Positions 43,157 through 53,984 of a DNA stretch of 64,000 nucleotides are shown one piece after another. The notes under the pieces are model-generated. The model was not told the origin of the DNA. It saw nothing but the letters and a program-made list of their open reading frames with translations, and did no database searches. How positions within the stretch are numbered: position 1 is the stretch's first letter; each line of letters opens with the position of its first letter. Where the stretch lies: contig NZ_SMRO01000002.1 in assembly GCF_004359985.1 (NCBI RefSeq), positions 744,001 to 808,000 of the forward strand. The letters are read 5' to 3'. A program made the position numbers and the translations under genes. The DNA is from Paraburkholderia flava (GTDB lineage Bacteria > Pseudomonadota > Gammaproteobacteria > Burkholderiales > Burkholderiaceae).

Positions 43157-44281
43157 TCAGCCGCCGATGTAGGACATTTCGACGCGGCGTGCATCCGCGG
43201 ACGGCGCAGTTTGCGCGACCGCGCTGCCGCGCAGTTGCGAGTAACGGTCGTCGCGTTGCTGCCAGATGTGCGCGATAGCGCCGGCGATTTCGGCATCGCT
43301 TGCACCGCTGCGCACGAGCGCGCGCAGATCGTGTCCCGCCGAGGCGAACAGGCACATGTACAGCTTGCCTTCCGTCGACAGACGCGCGCGCGTGCAGGTG
43401 CCGCAGAACGCACGCGTGACGCTCGAGATCACGCCGATCTCGCCGGCGCCATCCGCATAGCCCCAGCGCTGCGCTGTCTCGGCGGCGCTGTGTGCTTCGA
43501 GCGGCACGAGCGGGAAGTGCGCGGCGATGCGCGCGATCACGTCGGCCGACGGCAATACTTCGGTCATGTTCCAGCCGTTCGACGTGCCGACGTCCATGTA
43601 TTCGATAAAGCGCAATATCGCGCCCGAGTGACGGAAGCGACGCGCCATCGGGATGATTTCGGCGTCGTTCGTGCCGCGCTTGACGACCATGTTGACCTTG
43701 ACCGGCGCGAGGCCTACCGCATCGGCGGCCGCGATGCCTTCGAGCACATCGGCGACCGCGAAGTCGGCATCGTTCATCCGGCGGAACAGCGCGTCGTCGA
43801 GCGCGTCGAGACTCACGGTGACGCGGGTGAGGCCCGCGTCCTTCAGGCTGCGCGCCTTGCGCGCGAGCAGCGAGCCGTTGGTGGTGAGCGTGAGGTCGAG
43901 TGGCCGTCCGTCCGGTGTGCTCAACCGCGCGAGCCGCTCGATCAGGAATTCGAGATTTTTCCGCAGCAGCGGCTCGCCGCCGGTCAGCCGGATTTTTTCG
44001 ACGCCGTGCGCGACGAACGTGTGCGCGAGACGCTCGATTTCCTCGAAGGTCAGCAGCGACGCATGCGGCAGAAACGCATAGTCCTTGTCGAAGACCGCGC
44101 GCGGCATGCAGTAGACGCAGCGGAAGTTGCAGCGGTCCGTCACCGAGATGCGCAGATCGCGCAGCGGCCGCGCAAGCGTGTCGTGCAGCACGCCGCGCGG
44201 GATCGCGGTAGTGCCGGCGACGACGACAGGCAGTGCGGATAGTGCGCTGACGTCGGTGACAGGGATGATGCGTCGGGACAT
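43157..44281 (-). CDS. moaA: GTP 3',8-cyclase MoaA (chromosomal copy)
   Basis: This 374-residue radical-SAM enzyme has C-X3-C-X2-C in CNFRCVYC, the C-terminal cluster region [11 protein letters not shown] and MCLFAS, and a GG terminus. It leads the moaA-mobA-moeA cluster. Compared with the island copy it differs at many positions but keeps every catalytic residue. The ATG at 44281 gives the family-like N-terminus; one 13 codons earlier is possible. Confidence 0.95.
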   Translation of the reverse strand: MSRRIIPVTDVSALSALPVVVAGTTAIPRGVLHDTLARPLRDLRISVTDRCNFRCVYCMPRAVFDKDYAFLPHASLLTFEEIERLAHTFVAHGVEKIRLTGGEPLLRKNLEFLIERLARLSTPDGRPLDLTLTTNGSLLARKARSLKDAGLTRVTVSLDALDDALFRRMNDADFAVADVLEGIAAADAVGLAPVKVNMVVKRGTNDAEIIPMARRFRHSGAILRFIEYMDVGTSNGWNMTEVLPSADVIARIAAHFPLVPLEAHSAAETAQRWGYADGAGEIGVISSVTRAFCGTCTRARLSTEGKLYMCLFASAGHDLRALVRSGASDAEIAGAIAHIWQQRDDRYSQLRGSAVAQTAPSADARRVEMSYIGG

Positions 44282-44396
44282 GGCCGATTCGGGTCGATTC
44301 GTTCTGGTTACAGCTTTCATTCTAACGGAAGGGCCCGGCCGGGGCAGTCGGTGGCGACCCTCCCGATGATGTGGGGGCATCGCGGGCAAGAAAAAA

Positions 44397-44415
44397 GCCC
44401 GCCGGAGAGGCGGGC
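44397..44415. terminator. Terminator of rne
   Basis: GCCCGCC (44397-44403) pairs with GGCGGGC (44409-44415). On the minus strand it is followed by TTTTTTC, 33 bases after the rne stop. Confidence 0.85.
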
Positions 44416-44447
44416 TTTTGACGACTACTGCAGCGGGTGCTTACTGC

Positions 44448-47400
44448 TTAATGCTGTGAGCGGCCCGTTTCGACCTGCTGCATCGGCGCGCTGTCTGCCT
44501 GCGGCAGCACCTTGCGCTCGCGCGGCACGCGGGCCGGCTTCACGGCTTGGGCGGCTGCGTCCTGCGCGGCACGCAGCTTGTCGGCGTCGGTGTTGACCCA
44601 CACCAGACCGGCGTTTTCGAGCATCGGCTGCAGCGTTTCCGCGGACAGGTCCGTGCGCGTCGGAACCGGTTGAGCGGCTTGCGGGGCAGGGGCTTGTACC
44701 GGAGCAACGGTGACGGCGGGTGCGACTGCAGCGGCTTGCACAGGCTGAGGCTCGGCCTGCGGGGCCGGCTCGACGTGCGGTTCGACAGCAGGCTGCGCGA
44801 CAACCGGTGCTTCGGATACTTCGGCAGCAGCAACCACGGCCGGAGCAGGTTCGCTGACGGCGACCGCAGGCGCGGCTTCCGAAGCAGCGGGCGCCGGTGC
44901 CAGCGGGGACGCTTCGACGACAGGCGCGTGCTGCTCGACGACCGGAGCTGCCGACCACGTAGCGGGTGCCGGCTCGTGCTGCGCCGGTTCTGCCGGTTCT
45001 GCAACAGCAGCCGGAGCAACAACCGCTTCCGACGCAGTGTGCGCGACCTGCGGCACAGCGACCGGTTCGAGCGTTTCCGTCTTCGCGGCCTGTTCGGCGG
45101 CGAGCGTCGGCGTGTCGGCTGCAGCGTGCAGTTCCGTCACGACGGCGGTTTCTGTCGCGACAGCAGCGACGACCACTTCGACCGGTGCAACCGACGGAGC
45201 GGCTGCCGGCGTCTCGTGACGTCCGGTGTGCTCCTGCGTGCGTACCGGCGCTTCGGCCGTCGTACCGGCCGTTTCGCCTTCTGCTTCGGCGACGTCGGCG
45301 GCGTGATTCACGTTGACGTTTTCTTCATCGCGCTCACGACGACCACCACGGCGGCCACGGCGACGACGGCGGCGTTCTTCACCGTCACGTGCGACGTTTT
45401 CCTGATCGAGCGGCGCTTCGTTCTCGCCGAGACCCGATTCGACCGGTGCCAGTGCTGCTACTTCGTTCTGGTTCAGTGCCTCGGCGGCTTCGGGCTGCTG
45501 CTTGCGTCGCTCGCCACGGTCCCGGCGTTCGCCGCGTTCCGGACGTGCCGCGCCTTCGACTGCCTCGACGCGGTCGCCACGATCCTGTCCGCGTTCGGCG
45601 CGGTTGTTGTCACGGCTTTCGCGGTTGTCGCGACCCTCGCGGTTATCACGCCCTTCGCGCGGTTCGCGGTTGCCACGAGCCTCACGCGGTTCGCGCGCCT
45701 CGCGGCCTTCACGTCCTTCGCGCGGTTCGTCACGGCGTTGCGACGGCTGACCCTGACGGCCACCCACTGCGTTCTCGCTGCGTGCGCCGGCGTTGCCGCC
45801 ACGGCGGTTGCGGTTCCGGTCGTTGCCGCCGGCACTGCGCTCGCCGCGCTGTTCGCGGGCCGGGCGAGCAGGCTTCTCGGCCGGCGCGGGGGCCGGAGCC
45901 GGTGCAGCCGGCTGCATGCCGAACAGGTTCTTCAGCCAGCCGATGAAGCCACCGGCAGCCGGCGTCACGGCGACGGGCGCCGGCGTCGGTGCGGCAGCCG
46001 GCTTGACCGGTGCGCTCGGCGCGGGTTTCTCAGGCGTGATGCCCTTGACCGCGGCTTCCTGCTTCGGCTTCGTTTCTTCGGTGCGCTTGCTGTAGCCGGT
46101 TTCCGATTCGAGCTCGTGCGCCGCTTCCTCGGCCATCTTCCACGATGCGCGCGGCTCGTCGAGGCGCGCGTCGTCGTGACGCAGACGCTCGAGCTTGTAG
46201 TGCGGCGTGTCGAGATGCTTGTTCGGGATCAACACGACGTTGACCTTGAAGCGCGATTCGATCTTGTTGATTTCCGAGCGCTTCTCGTTCAGCAGGAAGG
46301 CGGTCACTTCGACCGGCACCTGGCAGTGGATCGCCGCGGTGTTTTCCTTCATCGCTTCTTCCTGAATGATCCGCAGCACCTGCAGCGCGGACGATTCGGT
46401 ATCGCGGATGTGACCCGTGCCGTTACAGCGCGGGCACGTGACGTGGCTGCCTTCGGACAGCGCCGGACGCAGTCGCTGACGCGACAGCTCCATCAGCCCG
46501 AAACGCGAGATCTTGCCCATCTGGACGCGCGCACGGTCGTGCTTGAGCGCGTCTTTCAGGCGCTGCTCGACGTCGCGCTGGCTCTTGGCCGATTCCATGT
46601 CGATGAAGTCGATCACGATCAGGCCGCCCAGATCGCGCAGACGCAGCTGGCGGGCGACTTCGTCGGCGGCTTCCAGGTTCGTGCGCGCGGCCGTTTCCTC
46701 GATGTCCGCGCCCTTCGTGGCACGTGCCGAGTTGACGTCGATCGCGACGAGCGCTTCGGTGTGATCGATCACGATCGCGCCGCCCGACGGCAGCGGAACG
46801 GTACGCGAATACGCGGTTTCGATCTGGTGCTCGATCTGGAAGCGCGAGAACAGCGGCACGTCGTCGTGATACCGCTTCACCTTGCTGACATTGTCCGGCA
46901 TCACGATATCCATGAAGGCGCGCGCCTGGTCGTGGATTTCGGTGGTGTCGATGAGAATTTCGCCGATGTCCGGCTGGAAGTAGTCGCGGATCGCGCGGAT
47001 CACGAGGCTCGATTCCAGATAGATCAGCATCGGCTGACCGGACGAGCCGCTTTGCGACGCGGCTTCGATCGCGCGCCACAGCTGCATCAGGTAGTTCAGG
47101 TCCCACTGCAGTTCTTCGGCGCTGCGGCCGATGCCTGCGGTGCGAGCGATGATGCTCATGCCTTCCGGCAGTTCGAGCTGCGCCATCGTTTCGCGCAGTT
47201 CCTGGCGGTCGTCGCCTTCGATCCGGCGCGACACACCGCCGCCGCGCGGATTGTTCGGCATCAGCACGAGGTAGCGGCCGGCGAGCGAGATGAACGTGGT
47301 GAGGGCAGCGCCCTTGTTGCCGCGCTCTTCCTTTTCGACCTGAACGATCAGTTCCTGGCCTTCGCGGAGGGCGTCCTGGATGCGCGCGGAGCGCATGTCG

Positions 47401-47645
47401 ACGCCGTCGCGGAAGTACTGGCGGGCAACTTCCTTGAACGGCAGGAAGCCGTGGCGGTCTTCGCCGTAGTTGACGAAGCAGGCTTCGAGCGACGGCTCGA
47501 TGCGGGTGATGACGCCCTTGTAGATATTGCCTTTGCGCTGTTCGCGGCCGGCGGTTTCGATGTCGATGTCGATGAGTTTTTGCCCATCGACGATGGCGAC
47601 GCGCAGTTCTTCCTGCTGCGTCGCATTAAACAGCATGCGTTTCAT
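44448..47645 (-). CDS. rne: Ribonuclease E
   Basis: This endoribonuclease of about 1065 residues is the scaffold of the RNA degradosome. The catalytic half has the S1 domain (residues 35-120; [20 protein letters not shown]), the RNase H/5'-sensor region, DNase I-like [20 protein letters not shown] near 300, the DFIDM metal site, and the zinc-link CPRCNGTGH near 405. The second half is low-complexity: Arg/Glu/Asn-rich repeats (residues 600-730), then Ala/Pro/Val-rich sequence with [24 protein letters not shown] precedes the ATG at 47645. It is divergent from rluC. Confidence 0.97.
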   Translation of the reverse strand: MKRMLFNATQQEELRVAIVDGQKLIDIDIETAGREQRKGNIYKGVITRIEPSLEACFVNYGEDRHGFLPFKEVARQYFRDGVDMRSARIQDALREGQELIVQVEKEERGNKGAALTTFISLAGRYLVLMPNNPRGGGVSRRIEGDDRQELRETMAQLELPEGMSIIARTAGIGRSAEELQWDLNYLMQLWRAIEAASQSGSSGQPMLIYLESSLVIRAIRDYFQPDIGEILIDTTEIHDQARAFMDIVMPDNVSKVKRYHDDVPLFSRFQIEHQIETAYSRTVPLPSGGAIVIDHTEALVAIDVNSARATKGADIEETAARTNLEAADEVARQLRLRDLGGLIVIDFIDMESAKSQRDVEQRLKDALKHDRARVQMGKISRFGLMELSRQRLRPALSEGSHVTCPRCNGTGHIRDTESSALQVLRIIQEEAMKENTAAIHCQVPVEVTAFLLNEKRSEINKIESRFKVNVVLIPNKHLDTPHYKLERLRHDDARLDEPRASWKMAEEAAHELESETGYSKRTEETKPKQEAAVKGITPEKPAPSAPVKPAAAPTPAPVAVTPAAGGFIGWLKNLFGMQPAAPAPAPAPAEKPARPAREQRGERSAGGNDRNRNRRGGNAGARSENAVGGRQGQPSQRRDEPREGREGREAREPREARGNREPREGRDNREGRDNRESRDNNRAERGQDRGDRVEAVEGAARPERGERRDRGERRKQQPEAAEALNQNEVAALAPVESGLGENEAPLDQENVARDGEERRRRRRGRRGGRRERDEENVNVNHAADVAEAEGETAGTTAEAPVRTQEHTGRHETPAAAPSVAPVEVVVAAVATETAVVTELHAAADTPTLAAEQAAKTETLEPVAVPQVAHTASEAVVAPAAVAEPAEPAQHEPAPATWSAAPVVEQHAPVVEASPLAPAPAASEAAPAVAVSEPAPAVVAAAEVSEAPVVAQPAVEPHVEPAPQAEPQPVQAAAVAPAVTVAPVQAPAPQAAQPVPTRTDLSAETLQPMLENAGLVWVNTDADKLRAAQDAAAQAVKPARVPRERKVLPQADSAPMQQVETGRSQH

Positions 47646-48378
47646 TGAACGGCTCCAGAGCGGCTTGCGCCGGCCCACGCCCTGCGGTTGTCAGTCGCAG
47701 GAACGGTGAGGGCGGCGGCGCGCCGCACCTTATTGTGTAGTCACGGGCACGCTGGAGCAGGAACGTTGGCGGGGAGAATTGCCTGAGGGGGCCCGGTCCG
47801 GCTGAAAATGGACACGGTGCCGCAGGGCACATGCGAATACGGCTTCAAATAACGACACGACACGCCGAAGTGCTCGGGCAGCCTGCCGTTTGCGTCTTCA
47901 TTTGCGTGTCCGGCGCGCCACTGGGCGCAAAAAACCGGAACCGCGAAGACCGCGGCCATGCCGCGCGCGGGAAGCTTGCTCAAAACGCCCGACTTCCCAC
48001 CGGGGTGTCTCGCCTCATTTTGACGACGCCTTGTTTCGCATTCAGTCGCGAAACGCTACGAGGCGCACGCCGTATTTTCGCCACTGGCCGCGTTGTCCCG
48101 CGGCAGCTTTCGCTGCCCGCCGACGACGCCCGCCAGTTAAATTCTTTTTTACCAAAATTCCGTTACCGTCGGAGCCGGTCCTGACCGAACGCGCCTGTGG
48201 GCGCCGTCCCTGCCTGGCACTTGGATCCGTGCGTGCAACTTGTTGCATCTTGATTTCGGGGTGAGCAACCTGCCCCGGCGCAAGTAAAATAAGCCTTTAT
48301 CGCTTGCACCTGCGCAACCCGCCCAGCTACCGGTCAATGTGTCGGCCACCGCGGACTGCTGGGCAAATTATATTCAGA
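47646..48378. other. 733-base gap: divergent leaders of rne and rluC
   Basis: No credible gene. In other bacteria rne has a long 5' leader that RNase E itself cleaves for autoregulation; the length and position here fit such a leader on the minus strand, but I cannot fold it by eye. An AT-rich stretch at 48138-48166 (TAAATTCTTTTTTACC) and another near 48284-48300 could hold promoters. Confidence 0.5.
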
Positions 48379-49401
48379 ATGAAAGAGTTAGGCAAAATTT
48401 CCCAGAAACCGGTCGCAGCCGACCAGGTCTCGATGGTCGAAATCGACGAGGATTCGGCCGGTCAGCGCATCGACAATTTCCTGCTACGCATCTGTAAAGG
48501 GGTGCCGAAAAGCCATATTTATCGGATCCTGCGCAGCGGCGAGGTGCGGGTCAATAAGGGCCGGATAGATGCGCAATACCGGCTCGTATCCGGCGACGTC
48601 GTGCGGGTTCCGCCGATCCGAATCGCCCAGTCCGTGGAGCCGATCGCGGGTGCGAATGTGCCGGTCGCGCACTTTCCGGTGCTGTTCGAGGACGATCATC
48701 TGCTGGTTATCGACAAGCCGTCGGGTGTCGCCGTCCATGGCGGCAGCGGTGTCGCGTTCGGGGTGATCGAGCAGTTGCGGCAGGCGCGTCCGCAGGCAAA
48801 ATTCCTTGAGCTCGTGCACCGGCTCGATCGCGAGACGTCCGGCGTGCTGATGCTCGCGAAAAAGCGGACCGCACTTCTCGGGCTGCACGAGCAGATCCGC
48901 GAGAACCGGATGGACAAGCGGTACTATGCGTGCGCCCACGGCGAATGGTCGAGCGACTGGGGGCGGCGTCGGATCGTGAAGGAGCCGCTGCACAAGTATC
49001 TGCTGCCGGACGGCGAACGGCGCGTGCGCGTGCAGCCGGACGGCATGCCGTCGCACACGGTGTTCAATCTGGTCGATCACTGGCCGGATTACGTGCTGCT
49101 CGAGGCGGAACTGAAGACTGGCCGGACCCATCAGATCCGCGTGCATCTGGCGCACCTCGGGCTGCCGATCATCGGCGACGCGAAATACGGCGATTTCGCG
49201 CTGAACAAGGCGCTTGCCCGCGCCAGCGCGCATCCGGGCCTGAAGCGGATGTTCCTGCACGCGTACCGGCTCAAGCTCGCGCATCCGGCGACCGGCGAAA
49301 CGCTGCAGTTCGATGCGCCGCTGCCCGCCGACTGCCGGCGTTTCGTCGATGAACTGCGCGCAATGCGCGATGCGGGTAACGGCAACGACGGGCATCAGTA
49401 A
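48379..49401 (+). CDS. rluC: 23S rRNA pseudouridine synthase RluC
   Basis: This pseudouridine synthase modifies helix 39 uridines of 23S rRNA in known cases. The 340-residue protein has an N-terminal S4 domain (QRIDNFLLRICKGVPKSHIY, GEVRVNKGRID) and a catalytic domain with the Asp in VHRLDRETSGVLMLAKK near residue 153. KTGRTHQIRVHLAHLGLPII follows. The position next to rne is the same as in E. coli. The ATG at 48379 is chosen. Confidence 0.93.
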   Translation: MKELGKISQKPVAADQVSMVEIDEDSAGQRIDNFLLRICKGVPKSHIYRILRSGEVRVNKGRIDAQYRLVSGDVVRVPPIRIAQSVEPIAGANVPVAHFPVLFEDDHLLVIDKPSGVAVHGGSGVAFGVIEQLRQARPQAKFLELVHRLDRETSGVLMLAKKRTALLGLHEQIRENRMDKRYYACAHGEWSSDWGRRRIVKEPLHKYLLPDGERRVRVQPDGMPSHTVFNLVDHWPDYVLLEAELKTGRTHQIRVHLAHLGLPIIGDAKYGDFALNKALARASAHPGLKRMFLHAYRLKLAHPATGETLQFDAPLPADCRRFVDELRAMRDAGNGNDGHQ

Positions 49402-49496
49402 AGACAGCGCAGGTGGGAGGGCGCCGCTAACCGCCTCCGGTCCGACGAAAACCGCCACCCCGATTCCACCCTGAATGAAAGCGAGACGAAATCCGC

Positions 49497-50156
49497 ATGG
49501 CCCGACAGCAATTTGATCTGATCGTCTTTGACTGGGACGGCACCTTGATGGACTCGACCGTCCACATCACGCGCAGCATCCAGTCCGCCTGTCGCGATCT
49601 CGGTCTGCCGGTGCCCTCCGACGAGTCCGCGAGCTACGTGATCGGCCTCGGCCTGCGCGACGCGCTGCAGATCGCCGCGCCGACGCTCGATCCGTCCGAC
49701 TATCCGCGGCTCGCGGAGCGCTACCGTTTTCACTACCTGGTGAAGGATCAGACCACCGAGCTGTTCGACGGCGTGCGCGACATGCTGCGGGATCTGCGCG
49801 ACGAGGGTTATCTGCTGGGCGTCGCGACTGGCAAGAGCCGCGTCGGGTTGAATCGCGCGCTCGACCAGGCGCGCCTGACGAGTCTGTTCGACGGCACGCG
49901 TTGTGCTGACGAAACGTTTTCGAAACCACATCCGGCGATGCTGCACGAACTCACGCGCGAGCTGGGCCAGGATCCTGCGCGCACGGTGATGATCGGCGAC
50001 ACGACGCACGATCTGCAGATGGCGATCAACGCGGGCGTGGCCGGGATCGGCGTGACCTATGGCGCGCATCCGGCCGCATCGCTCGAGGCGCTGTCGCCGC
50101 GCTTTGTCGCGCAGAGCGTCGTGTCGCTGTCCGGATGGCTGCGGGAGCACGCATGA
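49497..50156 (+). CDS. HAD-superfamily phosphatase (phosphoglycolate phosphatase-like)
   Basis: This 219-residue phosphatase has the catalytic Asp motif FDWDGTLMDST (residues 9-19), GVATGKSRVGL for motif II, KPHPAML for motif III and IGDTTHDLQMAINAG for motif IV. It is close to Gph-type and pyrophosphatase PpaX-type enzymes; the substrate is unknown. The following Rieske gene overlaps its stop by 4 bases. Confidence 0.9.
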   Translation: MARQQFDLIVFDWDGTLMDSTVHITRSIQSACRDLGLPVPSDESASYVIGLGLRDALQIAAPTLDPSDYPRLAERYRFHYLVKDQTTELFDGVRDMLRDLRDEGYLLGVATGKSRVGLNRALDQARLTSLFDGTRCADETFSKPHPAMLHELTRELGQDPARTVMIGDTTHDLQMAINAGVAGIGVTYGAHPAASLEALSPRFVAQSVVSLSGWLREHA

Positions 50157-50545
50157 GCGACGCCGCGCCGGAGCCGGTGCGGATCTGCGCCGCCGACGAA
50201 CTCGTCGATGGCGGCGCGGGCGTCCGGCGCACCGCGATCAACGCGGGCGGCGAGGCGGTCGTGTTTTTCGTGCGCTACGGCGGCGACGCGTACGGCTATC
50301 TGAACCGCTGTGCGCATGTGCCGATGGAACTCGACTGGGTCGAAGGCCAGTTCTTCGAATCGTCCGGTTTATACTTGATGTGCGCCACGCACGGCGCGAT
50401 TTACGAGCCGGACACGGGTAAATGTGTCGGCGGTCCGTGCCGTGGCGGCCGGCTGCGCGCGCTCCGGGTGGACGAACGCGATACGCCGGAAGGCCGCGCG
50501 GTGTTCTGGCTCCCCGACGGCGATCTGCGTCCGGCGCCCCTCTGA
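50153..50545 (+). CDS. Rieske 2Fe-2S ferredoxin-like protein
   Basis: This 130-residue soluble Rieske protein has CAHVPMELDW (Cys-X-His) and CATHGAIYEPDTGKCVGGPC (Cys-X2-His). It lacks an oxygenase catalytic domain or signal, so it is an electron carrier or regulator. Its start overlaps the HAD gene stop (ATGA) and the S49 peptidase follows after 24 bases, an arrangement typical of Burkholderiales. Confidence 0.92.
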   Translation: MSDAAPEPVRICAADELVDGGAGVRRTAINAGGEAVVFFVRYGGDAYGYLNRCAHVPMELDWVEGQFFESSGLYLMCATHGAIYEPDTGKCVGGPCRGGRLRALRVDERDTPEGRAVFWLPDGDLRPAPL

Positions 50546-50569
50546 AATTCGACTCTCACTGCGACGCGC

Positions 50570-51580
50570 ATGGCCGACCAACACACTCCCGATTCGAACG
50601 AACCGTCCGACGCCAGCCGTCGGCCCGCTACTGCCGCTACCGCCGAGCCGGGCTGGGAGCGTGCGGCGCTCGAACGCATCGCGCTGGCCGCGATCAGCGA
50701 GCAGCGTGCCGCGCGGCGCTGGAAAATTTTCTTCCGCTTCGTCGCGCTCGGTGTCGTGCTGCTACTCGCATGGGCGGTCTTCGATTTTTCCGGCGACAAG
50801 GTGTCGTCCACCGGCCGTCATACGGCGCTCGTCACGCTCGACGGCGAAATCTCGTCCAGTACGAATGCGAACGCAGAAGATATCGATAACGCGCTCGACA
50901 GCGCCTTCGACGACGCAGGCACGGCCGGCGTCGTGCTTGCGATCAACAGCCCGGGCGGCAGTCCGGTGCAGGCGGGCATCATCAACAGCGAGATTCGCCG
51001 GCTGCGCGCGAAATATCCGTCGATTCCGCTGTACGTGACGGTCGGCGACATGTGCGCGTCGGGCGGCTACTACGTGGCCGCAGCCGCCGACAAGATTTAC
51101 GTCGACAAGGCGAGCATCGTCGGGTCAATCGGCGTGCTGATGGACGGCTTCGGTTTCACTGGCCTGATGGACAAGCTCGGCGTCCAGCGCCGGTTGCACA
51201 CGTCGGGTGAGAACAAAGGCTTCTTCGATCCGTTCTCGCCGGATACGCCGAAAATGGACGCGCACGCGCAGGAAATGCTCGACCAGATTCACGCGCAGTT
51301 CATCGATGCAGTCCGGCAAGGCCGCGGCAAGCGGCTGCACGAAACGCCGGACATGTTCTCGGGCCTGTTCTGGACCGGCGAAAAGAGCGTCGAGATGGGG
51401 CTCGCCGATGGCTTCGGCAACACCGATTACGTCGCTCGCGAAATCATCAAGGCGCCGGATATCGTCGACTACACGGTAAAGGACAGCATCACCGACCGCG
51501 TCGCGCGCAAGTTCGGCGCGGCGGTCGGGAGTGCCGCCGTGCACGCGATGGTGCTCGGCGGCAAGCTGAACCTGCGCTGA
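50570..51580 (+). CDS. S49-family signal peptide peptidase (SppA-like)
   Basis: This 336-residue membrane-bound serine peptidase degrades signal peptides or membrane protein fragments. A single membrane helix lies near residues 52-70 (FRFVALGVVLLLAWAVFDF). The Ser nucleophile is in DMCASGGYYVAAAADKIY near residue 165, and a Lys general base would be downstream near 215. VLAINSPGGSPVQAGI is the oxyanion region. Confidence 0.93.
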   Translation: MADQHTPDSNEPSDASRRPATAATAEPGWERAALERIALAAISEQRAARRWKIFFRFVALGVVLLLAWAVFDFSGDKVSSTGRHTALVTLDGEISSSTNANAEDIDNALDSAFDDAGTAGVVLAINSPGGSPVQAGIINSEIRRLRAKYPSIPLYVTVGDMCASGGYYVAAAADKIYVDKASIVGSIGVLMDGFGFTGLMDKLGVQRRLHTSGENKGFFDPFSPDTPKMDAHAQEMLDQIHAQFIDAVRQGRGKRLHETPDMFSGLFWTGEKSVEMGLADGFGNTDYVAREIIKAPDIVDYTVKDSITDRVARKFGAAVGSAAVHAMVLGGKLNLR

Positions 51581-51605
51581 GCGCGCAGGCGCGGCACGCG
51601 GCGGG

Positions 51606-52325
51606 TCAGTTCGCGAGCAGCAGGAAGATCGCCGGACGCTTGTGCAGGTCCGGCGCGGTCGCTTTCTTCCAGTCGCTCACGCTGCGGCTCGCAATCGTTT
51701 CAGTGGCGAGCGTCAGGTCGACGGCCACGCAGACGAGCGTCGACGGCGCGCAGGTTGCCAGCAGCGTGTCGAGCAGCGCGCGATTGCGATACGGCGTCTC
51801 GATGAAAATCTGCGTCTGCTTTGCCTTGCGCGACTGCTGTTCGAGATCGCGCAGCCGCTTCGCGCGCTCGCCTGCGTCGACCGGCAGATAGCCGTGAAAC
51901 GCGAAGCTCTGGCCGTTCAGGCCGGATGCCATCAACGCCAGCAGAATCGAACTCGGACCGACCAGCGGCACGACCTTGACGCCGCGCTCGTGCGCGCGTC
52001 GCACGAGCAGTGCGCCCGGGTCTGCGACGGCCGGGCATCCCGCTTCAGACACGAGACCCGCATCCGTTCCGGCGAGCAACGGTGCGAGCAACCGGTCGAT
52101 CTCGCCGGCGGGCGTATTCACGTTGAGTTCGCGAACTTCGATTTCCTGGATCGGCCGCTCGGTGCCGACTTTCTTGAGGAACGCGCGCGTCGTCTTCGCG
52201 TTTTCGCCGATGTAGTAGCTGAGCGCGGCGGCGCGACTGCGGACCGGTGCGGGCAGAACCTCGGCGAGTGCGTCGGCATCGCCGTCGCCGAGCGTGTTCG
52301 GGATCAGATAGAGCGTGCCTTTCAT
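51606..52325 (-). CDS. RsmI-like tetrapyrrole-methylase-fold methyltransferase
   Basis: This 239-residue SAM-dependent methyltransferase has GTLYLIPNTLGDGDADALAE at the N-terminus and DAGLVSEAGCPAVADPGALL and VVPLVGPSSILLALMASGLN in the middle. It is a paralogue of RsmI, shorter and lacking the usual N-terminal form, so the rRNA target is not certain. It overlaps the maf gene by 4 bases. Confidence 0.88.
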   Translation of the reverse strand: MKGTLYLIPNTLGDGDADALAEVLPAPVRSRAAALSYYIGENAKTTRAFLKKVGTERPIQEIEVRELNVNTPAGEIDRLLAPLLAGTDAGLVSEAGCPAVADPGALLVRRAHERGVKVVPLVGPSSILLALMASGLNGQSFAFHGYLPVDAGERAKRLRDLEQQSRKAKQTQIFIETPYRNRALLDTLLATCAPSTLVCVAVDLTLATETIASRSVSDWKKATAPDLHKRPAIFLLLAN

Positions 52326-52939
52326 TGCGCCCCCAGAAGCGGATAGCCCACGGCGAGCAGCATGCGCGTGAGTGCGATCAGCGGCAGGCCGACGAGAGCG
52401 GTCGGATCGTCGGAGTCGATCGCGTCGAGCAGCGCGATGCCGAGACCTTCCGACTTCGCGCTACCCGCGACGTCGTATGGCGTTTCGGCGTGCAGATACG
52501 CGTCGAGCGCGGCATCCGGCAGATCGCGAAACCGGACGCGGGTCACGACGTCGAGTGTTTGTGCAGCGCCGTCGCGGCTGTCGAACAGGCACAGCGCGCT
52601 GTGGAACAGCACTTCGCGGCCGCGCATCGCCTGAAGCTGGGCGAGCGCGTTTGCGTGATTGCCGGGCTTGCCGATCTGGCGATCGTCGAACGTGGCGACC
52701 TGATCCGAGCCGATGACCAGCGCGGCTTCGAGCGGCGCGAGGCCGGCCGCGACAGCGCGGGCCTTGGCCTGCGCGAGCCGCAGCGCGGTCGCGGCGGGCG
52801 ATTCGCCGGCGAGCGGCGTTTCATCGATGGCAGGAACGGCGACGTCGAACGGGATGCGCAGGCGTTCGAGCAGTTCGCGGCGATAGCGCGAGCTCGACGC
52901 GAGGATCAGGCGGGGCGGGCGGGCAGAGGAATCCGGCAT
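52322..52939 (-). CDS. Maf-family nucleoside triphosphate pyrophosphatase
   Basis: This 205-residue house-cleaning enzyme hydrolyses modified nucleotides, as in YceF (7-methyl-GTP). LILASSSRYRRELLERLRIP starts it, VIGSDQVATFDDRQIGKPGN holds the active-site Asp and Lys, and GSAKSEGLGIALLDAIDSDD closes it. It is immediately upstream of the RsmI-like gene. The yceD-rpmF operon starts about 100 bases beyond it on the other strand. Confidence 0.92.
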   Translation of the reverse strand: MPDSSARPPRLILASSSRYRRELLERLRIPFDVAVPAIDETPLAGESPAATALRLAQAKARAVAAGLAPLEAALVIGSDQVATFDDRQIGKPGNHANALAQLQAMRGREVLFHSALCLFDSRDGAAQTLDVVTRVRFRDLPDAALDAYLHAETPYDVAGSAKSEGLGIALLDAIDSDDPTALVGLPLIALTRMLLAVGYPLLGAQ

Positions 52940-53043
52940 GACGATGGGATGGCTATAAACGCTTGACTGGACGGTGGATGAGCGCTCGATCGAGCGGCTG
53001 AAAAGAGGACTGCAACGCGTTTCACGGATGCGGTCTTAAGTGT

Positions 53044-53072
53044 TTGACTCGAAACAACAAAACAGATATAGT
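53044..53072 (+). promoter_or_regulatory. Sigma-70 promoter of the yceD-rpmF-fab operon
   Basis: TTGACT (53044-53049) and TATAGT (53067-53072) are spaced by exactly 17 bases, close to the consensus. Transcription would start near 53080, giving a leader of about 157 bases before yceD. It is the best-matching sigma-70 promoter I see in the core region. Confidence 0.75.
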
Positions 53073-53236
53073 CTTGGGCTTTTCACCGGCATGCTCCGTT
53101 GCCCGCTTTTGCCCGTTCCCGGGTACGGGTCGCGATATACAGGCAGCCCGGTGCAGCAGGTGGATCGGATGGCTTTAAGGGCGTGTGGCATAGTCCTCAA
53201 TAGTCCATCATTGCCGAAGCAAAGCCAGGAGCGCGC

Positions 53237-53878
53237 ATGACCCAACATTCCGGCAAACCGGCAGGTCTTCCCAATCCGCGTGAGCTCGATCTGTTCGAAT
53301 TCGCGCGGAGCGGTCGTCAGGCGGCGGGCGTCGTACGCGTCTCGCAACTGCCGCGCATGTTAAACGAAGTTCCCGCGGACGCACCAGATCGCGACACGGC
53401 ATTCACGTGGCAGGCGGAAGGCGCGACCCAGCCGGAACTGCAGGACGACGGCACCGAAGGACGGCAACCGTATTTGCGGCTCGCGATCCACGGTTCCGCG
53501 TGGCTCGGTTGCCAGCGGTGCCTCGGACCGTACGAGCAGGCGTTCAACGTCGATGCGACGTACCGGATCGTCAATACGGACGCCGAGGCGGATGAATTTC
53601 CGCTGGACGAGGATGAAGTCGAAGTGATCGTGGGTTCGCACCAGTTCGATCTCTTCGACTTGATCGAAGAAGAATTGCTGCTGTCGATGCCGCTCGTGCC
53701 GATGCACGACGTCTGCCCCGAAGTGCACGAGAGTTTGTTGTCGGGCGTGGACGGTGGAGAGGGCGAAGGCGATAGCGGTGAAGTGGATGAGGCTGCGGGC
53801 GGCGAGCCCGAACGGCCGAATCCGTTTGCCGCGCTCGAGTCGTTGAAGCGCGACGGTTCCGGCGGCAAGAAGCATTGA
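53237..53878 (+). CDS. yceD: YceD/DUF177 protein, large-subunit assembly-associated
   Basis: This 213-residue protein belongs to the YceD family that accompanies rpmF and is linked to 23S rRNA processing or accumulation. LAIHGSAWLGCQRCLGPYEQ carries its CXXC. LLLSMPLVPMHDVC and NPFAALESLKRD close the domain. An acidic Gly/Glu stretch (residues 170-190) is a Burkholderiales feature. GGAG precedes the ATG. Confidence 0.93.
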   Translation: MTQHSGKPAGLPNPRELDLFEFARSGRQAAGVVRVSQLPRMLNEVPADAPDRDTAFTWQAEGATQPELQDDGTEGRQPYLRLAIHGSAWLGCQRCLGPYEQAFNVDATYRIVNTDAEADEFPLDEDEVEVIVGSHQFDLFDLIEEELLLSMPLVPMHDVCPEVHESLLSGVDGGEGEGDSGEVDEAAGGEPERPNPFAALESLKRDGSGGKKH

Positions 53879-53984
53879 TGCGGTAAAGGTTTCAGGGAGC
53901 GCGATCGGTACGCGCTGGCCATCCGGCCAGTGACGATAGCCGGATCGGGCTGTGTTAGAATTCGGAAAATTTTCAGGAGTTATC

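Noticed and set aside
44547..47648. A 1033-codon open frame opposite rne
   Set aside because: It is the mirror of a high-GC gene with strong third-position bias. It is Arg/Phe/Cys-rich without domains, and rne on the other strand has every expected motif.
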